In this document: positions 36,191 to 44,400 of the stretch, piece by piece | Layout: every line of letters starts with the position of its first letter | How positions within the stretch are numbered: the stretch's first letter is position 1 | From: Parapedobacter koreensis | Lineage (GTDB): Bacteria; Bacteroidota; Bacteroidia; Sphingobacteriales; Sphingobacteriaceae | DNA length: 64,000 nucleotides | Reading direction: 5' to 3' | Assembly (NCBI RefSeq): GCF_900109365.1 | Contig: NZ_FNZR01000011.1 | Span: 124,001 to 188,000, forward strand | Position numbers and translations under genes: made by a program | The notes under the pieces: model-generated | Databases searched by the model: none | Seen by the model: the letters and a program-made list of their open reading frames with translations, nothing else | What the model was told of the DNA's origin: nothing

Positions 36191-37087
36191 ATGAAGAGAT
36201 TCCTATCCACCTTGTGCGTTAGTCTGCTGGTATGCTGGTATGCCAAAGCGCAGGAGGCACCGTCTGATACCACCTGGCGGATTGCCGGTGAAAACACCTT
36301 ACTGCTCAACCAAAGCTCATTTTCGAACTGGGCTGCCGGTGGCATCAATTCATTTGCGGCTAATTTGATTTTCAATTACGGCTTCAACTACAAAAAGGAT
36401 CGCTGGAGCTGGGACAACAAGGTCATCGCTGCTTATGGGCTTACCAAACAGAAATCTGTCGGCTGGCGCAAAAATGACGACCGGATTGTCCTGAATAGCT
36501 TATTGGGCTATGAAGCCACAGAACGTTGGCTGTATACGTTTTACCTGAATTTCAATACGCAGTTTGCGGATGGTTTCCAATACGACGGCGATAACAACAG
36601 TACGTTAATCTCCACGGCATTTGCCCCGGCTTACCTGAGCTTCGGCCCCGGTTTTGCATATAAGGAGTCGGACAATTTCCGTTTCAACCTGTCGCCGGCG
36701 GCAGCCCGTTTCATCTTTGTCACCAACGATGAGCTTTCCAATCAAGGTGCTTTCGGCGTTGACCCGGGCTCGACATCGCGCTTTGAGTTTGGTGCCTCTT
36801 TTGATGCCTATTACAAGGTCGATGTCATGGAAAATATCAGTGTAGAAAACATCCTCAAACTGTATTCGAATTACCTCGAAGACCCACAGAATGTGGACGT
36901 CGATTACACGTTTAACCTATTTATGAAGGTAAATGACTACATCAGCGTAAACGGCGGCGTACAGTTGATTTACGATGACAACACACTCATTCCCCGCCAA
37001 GCAGACGGTGTGATTATACCGGGGTCTGAACGTCCTACACTGCAAGTACGGCAAGTATTGGGAGCTGGGATTACGTATAAGTTTTAG
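36191..37087 (+). CDS. DUF3078 outer-membrane protein
   Basis: This 298-aa protein has a signal peptide ('MKRFLSTLCVSLLVCWYAKAQ') and a beta-rich body with the DUF3078 signature 'TLLLNQSSFSNWAAGGINSF', 'WDNKVIAAYGLTKQKS', 'KNDDRIVLNSLLGYEA' and a final 'LGAGITYKF' strand typical of outer-membrane barrels. The function of the family is unknown. It is transcribed away from rlmH and towards the FtsB-like gene. Confidence 0.9.
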   Translation: MKRFLSTLCVSLLVCWYAKAQEAPSDTTWRIAGENTLLLNQSSFSNWAAGGINSFAANLIFNYGFNYKKDRWSWDNKVIAAYGLTKQKSVGWRKNDDRIVLNSLLGYEATERWLYTFYLNFNTQFADGFQYDGDNNSTLISTAFAPAYLSFGPGFAYKESDNFRFNLSPAAARFIFVTNDELSNQGAFGVDPGSTSRFEFGASFDAYYKVDVMENISVENILKLYSNYLEDPQNVDVDYTFNLFMKVNDYISVNGGVQLIYDDNTLIPRQADGVIIPGSERPTLQVRQVLGAGITYKF

Positions 37088-37098
37088 AAGTCGCGAAC

Positions 37099-37119
37099 CG
37101 GGAGGTGCTATTCCTCCCG
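37099..37119. terminator. Hairpin between convergent genes
   Basis: Perfect 7-bp stem CGGGAGG/CCTCCCG with a 7-base loop. It lies after the DUF3078 stop, and its loop holds the stop codon of the convergent FtsB-like gene. There is no T-run, so its role as a terminator is uncertain. Confidence 0.4.
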
Positions 37120-37401
37120 TTCGAGTATAACGAAAACGTCTTCGTTTTCTTTCTTCATCTTATACTTTTCGCGGGCTATCCGTTGGAGTTCCTGCGGGCT
37201 GGTATTCAAATCATGGATGGTCTTGGTTACCCGTTCGATTTCGGTTGTGTAAAACGCCTTTTCGGCTTTCAACCCTTTCAGCTGGCTGTAATAATCGTAT
37301 TGGGTGGCTACATCGTGCCGATCAAAGAAAAGCATCCATACGACAAATGCTACGGCCGCGATGAGGTATTTATTCCGGATAATGGACAGTAGTCGCTCCA
37401 T
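37108..37401 (-). CDS. FtsB/DivIC-like septum formation initiator
   Basis: This 97-aa protein has one N-terminal transmembrane helix (about residues 10-27, 'YLIAAVAFVVWMLFF'), a coiled coil ('LKGLKAEKAFYTTEIERVTK') and the family's C-terminal motif ('LQRIAREKYKMKKENEDVFV'). FtsB/DivIC proteins join the divisome under FtsL and FtsQ. The size and layout are normal for the family. Confidence 0.92.
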   Translation of the reverse strand: MERLLSIIRNKYLIAAVAFVVWMLFFDRHDVATQYDYYSQLKGLKAEKAFYTTEIERVTKTIHDLNTSPQELQRIAREKYKMKKENEDVFVILEREE

Positions 37402-37509
37402 AGTACAAAATAGTGCAAAAATTTTTACAATTCCAAATTAGACATTCCACGCCGCTATTGCGCTGTTGACGCTTCAGCATCCGTGGCTGTTCTTTTCCGT
37501 CCGAGCCTG

Positions 37510-38400
37510 CTATAACAGCGACGGCACATCGCCAAACCGGTAGTTCAGCCCGATTTCGTGTGTATTGTTATTAATACCACGGCTCAGTCCTTCATTTCGT
37601 GCACCGAACAGGTAGCTGTAACCGATGCCAAAGCGTTTCACGTTGATGCGGGCAAGTCCTGCCAAACCGTTATAACTCCGGATGTTGATACCCAGCCCGA
37701 CTGCATGCCTGGCGAAGAACATCGCCGATACCTCTGCCTGCGGGCGTAAACTCTCCGAATAGGTCACGAGCAAAGATGGCCGGAACTGAAAGTCTCCGCC
37801 CGACCCGAAGACTGCTCCGGCCGTTAAGTGGTAGATGTTTCTGAAATGATAGCGACTGTCGCTCCCGACCCCCAAGCTGCCCAGCATCAGCCGCGGCAGC
37901 GACAGCCCGACATAATACCGGTCCGGCCGGTAAAGCACCACTCCAAAGCCCATCAACGCGTCCGTCTCCCGCACGTCCTCACGGAAAGCCCCGTCCTGCG
38001 GATCCAGTTGCGAGAAGCGACCATCCAGGTAGCTGAAACCCGCACTCAACGAAAGGCCTAAGTGCTCTGTCTCCGAAATACGTACCGATTTGGCGAAGAA
38101 CACCGAAACTTCCGTCAGCTCCTCCACCGCGAGGATCTCGTGGCGGAGATTCACCCCGGCTGTAGCGCCAAAGCTGCGAAAACCCACGTGCCCGCTCCCC
38201 CAGTAGACTGTGGGCGCACCCTCCAGCCCAACCCACTGCCGCCTGCCAAGCATGGATATCCCACCCTCTGGCTCCATTAGGCTCTCCGCAGCGTTTTGCG
38301 GTGTGCGGACATCACTGTACTGCGTCGGCGTCAAAGGTTGCTGAGCCACAACGGCCGCCGCAGCGGTTATCCCAACCACCAACGATACGATCCTTTTCAT
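37510..38400 (-). CDS. PorP/SprF-like outer-membrane protein, partner of the 2754-aa adhesin
   Basis: I choose the ATG at 38400 (296 aa). The longer frame to 38454 would overlap the adhesin's 3' end and has no signal at its start, while 38400 gives 'MKRIVSLVVGITAAAAVVAQ' then 'QPLTPTQYSDVRTPQNAA'. It matches the protein at 13222-14115 along its whole length: 'GRRQWVGLEGAPTVYWGSGH', 'YYVGLSLPRLMLGSLGVG' and 'RPSLLVTYSESLRPQAEVSA'. It follows the type B adhesin (stop 38433) by 32 bp, and so is its likely export partner. Confidence 0.93.
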   Translation of the reverse strand: MKRIVSLVVGITAAAAVVAQQPLTPTQYSDVRTPQNAAESLMEPEGGISMLGRRQWVGLEGAPTVYWGSGHVGFRSFGATAGVNLRHEILAVEELTEVSVFFAKSVRISETEHLGLSLSAGFSYLDGRFSQLDPQDGAFREDVRETDALMGFGVVLYRPDRYYVGLSLPRLMLGSLGVGSDSRYHFRNIYHLTAGAVFGSGGDFQFRPSLLVTYSESLRPQAEVSAMFFARHAVGLGINIRSYNGLAGLARINVKRFGIGYSYLFGARNEGLSRGINNNTHEIGLNYRFGDVPSLL

Positions 38401-38432
38401 ATAACTGCCGTATAACACCCTATACCTCATAT

Positions 38433-41400
38433 CTAATATTTCAATACAAACCATCCCTTATCGTACTTCCATGTGTCCCCCACTTTCACCTCGACCATAT
38501 AGAAATACGTCCCGGCAGGTACCCGGAGCTGGCCTGTACCAATACCCCGGAATGCGATGCGCTCATTATCATAGCCCGATGCCTCCCAAACAATGGTGCC
38601 ATTGCGGTTAAATAACGTTACCCGATTCTCCGGATAGTCACGGATACCCTCAATCGTCAGGGATTCGTTGACGCCATCCCCATTGGGCGACACTGCCGGG
38701 TGTACCCGTACAGGGGATGACGATGCCGGATCCACGACACGTACCGTGATGGTCACAGGGGCAGCCGTCTCGTGGTTGGCATCCCCTGCCTGTGTGGCTG
38801 TAATCCGTATCGTGCCCAAACGGTGGATGGTTAATGTGTTGCCACTCAATGTCGCTACCTGTTCGTCGTCAATGGCCAAGGAAACAGGTAGGCCACTTGT
38901 CGCCGAAACCACCAACTGGATGCTTCCGGCATCACGGGAAACCTCACCCACTTCCGCAAATGTGATGCTTTGTGGGGCTCTGAGTACGGTCAATAGCTGG
39001 TTTATTTGCGGCCGGTTGTCGTAGTTGCCGTTTTCCGGAACGGTCGCCGTGATGGTCGCACTGCCCGCGCCGATCATACGGATGAGGCCATCTACGATTA
39101 TAGCGACCGATTCATCACTGCTTACATAGGTCACGGATTCCCCGGTGCTGGCTGTGGCGCCGGCGCTGAAATCAGCATCACCGTAAGTTTTTTCGGGCAA
39201 TGCGGGGAAGTACAGTGCCCGTGAGGCTGGAATAATTTCCAATGTTGCCGTCAGCTCCATATCTTGGTAAGTATTGCCTCCGTCAATCACGGCCGTAACC
39301 GTTTGGATACCCACATCCGTCCTTCCATTGTTGGTATACGTTACCGTAACACCTTCGGGCAATTCCCCGGTAACGGCCAGCAACTTCTGCGTACCGTCGT
39401 AAACGAGGCGACGATTGGGAAATGCAATGGAAAGTGTTGGCATAGCCGTGATTTCCAGTGTCGCCCTCAGCACCAGATCCTCATAGTTATTACCGCCGTC
39501 GATGACAGCAGTCACAGTATACGTACCTGCCTCGATCCGTCCGTTGCCATTGTAGCTGACGACTACACTTCTTGGCAATGAACCATTGATTTCCAGCGAT
39601 TTAGCTGTACCGTCGTAAGTGAACCTATTATTGTCGAATGCAATTCCTGCCAATGTAGCCTTGCCGATCACCAGCGTTCCGGTTGCCGCATCCGCTTCGT
39701 AGTTGGCGTGGGTCAGCGTGGCCACCACCTCATATTCACCCGCTTCCGACGGAGGCACGGCCGACCCGTCATAGGTCACCGACACGCCCGTGAGGCCCGC
39801 TGGCGACGTGGTCACCGTGGCCTGCCGTGCCGTGCCGTCGTAGGTATGGTTCAGGTCCGATAGCGTCAGCGTGGCTGCGGCCTTAGCGATCACCAGTGTG
39901 CCGGTCGCTTCCGTTGCTTCGTAGTTGGCGTGGGTCAGCGTGGCCACCACTTCGTATTCACCCGCCTCCGCCGGAGGCACGGCCAACCCGTCATAGGTCA
40001 CCGACACGCCCGTGAGGCCCGCTGGCGACGTGGCCACCGTGGCCGGCCGTGCCGTGCCGTCGTAGGTATGGTTCAGGTCCGATAGCGTCAGCGTGGCCGT
40101 GGCCTTATTGATAACCAGTGTGCCGGTCGCTTCCGTTGCTTCGTAGTTGGCGTGGGTCAGCGTGGCCACCACCGCATAGCTGCCCGCCTCCGTCGGAGGC
40201 ACGGCAGACCCGTCGTAGGTCACCGACACGCCCGTGAGGCCCGCTGGCGATGTGGTCACCGTGGCCGGCCGTGCCGTACCGTCGTAGGTATGGTTCAGGT
40301 CCGATAGCGTCAGCGTGGCCGTGGCCTTGCCGATCACCAGTGTGCCGGTTGCTTCCGTTGCTTCGTAGTTGGCGTGGGTCAGCGTGGCCACCACTTCGTA
40401 TTCACCCGCCTCCGCCGGAGGCACGGCAGACCCGTCGTAGGTCACCGACACGCCCGTGAGGCCCGCTGGCGATGTGGTCACCGTGGCCGGTTTCCCCGTG
40501 CCGTCGTAGGTATGGTTCAAGTCCGATAGCGTCAGCGTGGCTGCGGCCTTAGCGATCACCAGCGTGCCGGTGGCCGCATCCGCTTCGTAGTTATCATGGG
40601 TCAGTATAGCGACAACCGCATAGTTGCCCGCCTCCGTCGGAGGCACGGCAGACCCGACGTAGGTCACCGACACGCCCGTGAGGCCCGCTGGCGATGTGGC
40701 CACCGTGGCCGCCTTCCCCGTGCCGTCGTAGGTGTGGTTCAGGTCTGATAAGGTCAGCGTGGCTGCGGCCTTAGCGATCACCAGCGTGCCGGTGGCTTCC
40801 GTTGCTTCGTAGTTGGCGTGGGTCAGCGTGGCCACCACCGCATAGTTGCCCGCCTCCGTCGGAGGCACGGCAGACCCGTCATAGGTCACCGACACGCCCG
40901 TGAGGCCCGCAGGCGATGTGGCCACAGTGGCCGCCTTCCCCGTGCCGTCGTAGGTGTGGTTCAGGTCCGACAGCGTCAGCGTAGCTGCGGCCTTGCCGAT
41001 AACCAGTGTGCCGGTGGCCGCATCCGCTTCGTAGTTGGCGTGGGTCACCGTGGCCACCACTTCGTATTCACCCGCCTCCGCCGGAGGCACGGCAGACCCG
41101 TCGTAGGTCACCGACACGCCCGTGAGGCCCGCTGGCGACGTGGCCACCGTGGCCGGCCGTGCCGTGCCGTCGTAGGTATGTGTCAGGTCCGATAGCGTCA
41201 GCGTGGCCGTGGCCTTGCCGATCACCAGTGTGCCGGTTGCTTCCGTTGCTTCGTAGTTGGCGTGGGTCAGCGTGGCCACCACCGCATAGCTGCCCGCCTC
41301 CGTCGGAGGCACGGCAGACCCGTCGTAGGTCACCGACACGCCCGTGAGGCCCGCTGGCGACGTGGTTACCGTGGCCGGCCGTGCCGTGCCGTCGTAGGTA

Positions 41401-44400
41401 TGGTTCAGGTCCGATAAGGTCAGCGTAGCCGCAGCTTTATTCACCGTCAGTTGCACGTTTTTCGTGACCGTTTCGTAATTATCCATGTCGTCCGGCACAA
41501 AGTTTACCGCCAACGTATGCGTACCGGCGTCCAGCAAATGGCCCGACCCGAACGAGTAGCTAAACGTACCCGGCACGCTTGCCGTGGCGTTCAGCTGGTC
41601 CTCGCCCAAAACTGTACCATAGGTAATCGGATCCGGATCCAACCAGGTAATCAACGGCGTACCCTTGTTTACCGTAACGGTCACCGAGACCGTCAGTCCA
41701 CTTGTATTGGTGAACCACGTATCACCATCCGATGCAGGAGATGCCAGCGGTACATTAAACACATAGTCCCCTGCGATGCCGCCGTTGTAGTTGCCCGCTG
41801 CTGCCGGGGGTGCCGTCGTCAGCAGCCAAGTCGCCGTAACAGGGTCGATGCCAACAGATACAAGCTGTCCATCGCTAAGCGTCACCTCCACGGAGAAATC
41901 ATCGGGCGCCGTGATGTCTCCGAGCGCTGTACCGTGGTTTACGGCAAAGCCATCGTCAACACTCCTGGCGGATACCGCATCTTCATAGGGAGATTCATAG
42001 GCACCGAGGTCGATGATGCCCCCCACGATGCGAACATTGCCGGCCACGTCGTTTTCGCCCGACTGTACACCATAACCCGGTGCGTTGGTCTGCGGGTCGC
42101 CCGCATTCACCGCCGGACTACCCGCCCGCAGGCGGTAGTCTCCCGCCGTGGTAGGCGCCGAGGCAGGGTCTATTGCCCCCGCAAACAGGGGATCGGCGGC
42201 CCTGTTATTACCCCCGTCCGTGCCGATAGCCGGATTCCAGGCGCTGCTGCCACCGCTGTTAGCGATAAGGCTATTGGAAATGACCGGAGCGGAGGTCCCA
42301 AAATTAGCTATGGATGCATTGGGAGGACTTGGGGGAGTGCCCGTATGGTTGTTCCAGATGATTGTGTTGGTCAGGATGGGAGAGGCGTCCATGTTAGTCA
42401 TCCCAGCACCCACACCAACTGACCGGTTGCCACTGATGACCACGTTGGTCAGTGTCGGATGCGAAGCGGAATTGAATACAGCGCCACCGGTGGTACCTAC
42501 CGCATTGCCACTGATGACCACGTTCGTCAATGTCGGACGGGCATTGTTGGCGTTGTACATCCCGCCCCCCTCAGAACCTATATTGCCGCTGATGACCACG
42601 TTCGTCAATGTCGGATGGGCATTGTTTATGTTGTATATCCCGCCGCCCCGGGAAGCGGTGTTATCGCTGATGGTCACATCGGTCAGCGTCGGACTGGCAC
42701 CGATTTCATTGTACATCCCGCCACCGAAATCGACCGCGGTATTATCGCGGATGACCACATTGACCAGTGCCGGGTTTGAACTGTTGGCATTGGCCATCCC
42801 CCCGCCAGAGATATTGGCATGATTGCCATAGATGACAAGGTTTCGCAGTGTCGGGCTGGCACCGACTATGTTGAGCATTCCACCCCCTCTTAAGGCAACT
42901 CCCCCGGTAAGCGTAAATCCGTCAAGCACCGAAGCCAGACTAATACCTGCATTGGATACAACACTGTTTCCATTGCCCCGCAACACGGTCTCATAGGCCG
43001 CCCAATCGCGGTCTTCCATCGCTGGAGCCGGATTATCCGCACCCGGAACCGGGAAGCCGCCGTATAGCTCCACGCCCTCTTTCATGGTGAATGACCCCCA
43101 CAATTCGGGCAGGTATTGACCCGCGGCTACCCATATTTCATCCCCCTCCATGGTAGCATCGAGCACACCTTGCAGATCACCCGAAGCATTCTCCCAGGAG
43201 GAGCCGTCGCCTGCCCCTCCTTGTTTTACATAGAAAATAATCGGCTCCCAGGGCTTCACCTCCAGCATTCCCGCTTCCAGTGTGATGTCGTAGTTGGGGT
43301 CGGACCCGCCCGTCAGCGTAATCGGATAGGTCCCCACCGGAGCGGAGATGGTCGCCGTGGTACCGATGGTTGGCTCAACTGCGAGTTCCGTATCCCCATT
43401 CACCAAACCTTCGTAGCTGAACGTAAGCACAGGAACCTCCTCTCCGTACCGTTTCTCCTTGTCGTCCGCGCGGATGGTCAACGCCTTTTTGCCGACCCCA
43501 AGCGCAACGGATATGGAAACCGGATCGTATAGTGCGTCTCCTTCCGCATTCACCGTCAACTCCACCTCGCCGGCGCCGACTATCCGTATCTTTCCGTCTA
43601 CCATCGCTGCGACCCCATTATCGGGTGGCAGACTGAACGTTACCGCCGTCCCCGACGTGGCCGTCGCATCGGGAACGAAATCTTCATCCCCATAGACCTT
43701 CCGGATTTCCCCATCCGCAAGGTCGGTAATGTCCACTTGCTGTTGCAGCGTCTGCCGCTCAAAAGCCCCCAGGTCAATGCGGCCACCCACCACCCTGACA
43801 GCGCCCGCTAGGTCCGTTTCGCCCGACTGTATGCCATAACCGGGTTCGTTGGTCCGCGGGTCACCCACATTCACCGCGGGACTACCGGTTTTCAAGTGGT
43901 AATCATGGTTATCCGGGTCGACAAAGATGTCTTCGGCAATAAGGTCCGGCGGAACATCCGCAATGTTGCCTACGGCATTAGGACCGTCAATTAGGTTGTG
44001 GCTGCTGCTTGCGTGTATATTGCCCAAATTATTATAGATATTGGAAGCGCCATTTCCCCAAACAATGCTGTTTACCAACATCGGATACGAATCAATACTG
44101 TTTGACATCCCCCCTCCATTAATGGCGGCATTTCCACTGATGGTGACATTGACCAAGTTAGGAGAGGAAGCAAAAATACTCATCATCCCGCCGCCCTCGG
44201 CAGCAGACCTGTTCTGAGTGATGATAACGTTGGTTAGCATCGGCATGGACGAAGTCGTGTTCATCATCCCCCCGCCAGAAACATAACATTCGTTTCCGAC
44301 GATGATGACATTGGTCAGTTTAGGGGAAGAACCGGTGTTGTTAAACACTCCTGATCCGCTGCCCGAAGCTGTATTCTCACGAATGATCGCATTGACCAAA

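Noticed and set aside
38401-38454. N-terminal extension of the second PorP/SprF-like protein to 38454
   Set aside because: It would overlap the adhesin sorting domain and bury the signal peptide that begins at 38400.
39664-41439. Regularly spaced repeats that could suggest a CRISPR array
   Set aside because: The 222-bp units are coding in frame throughout, have no separate repeat and spacer parts, and no cas genes lie nearby.
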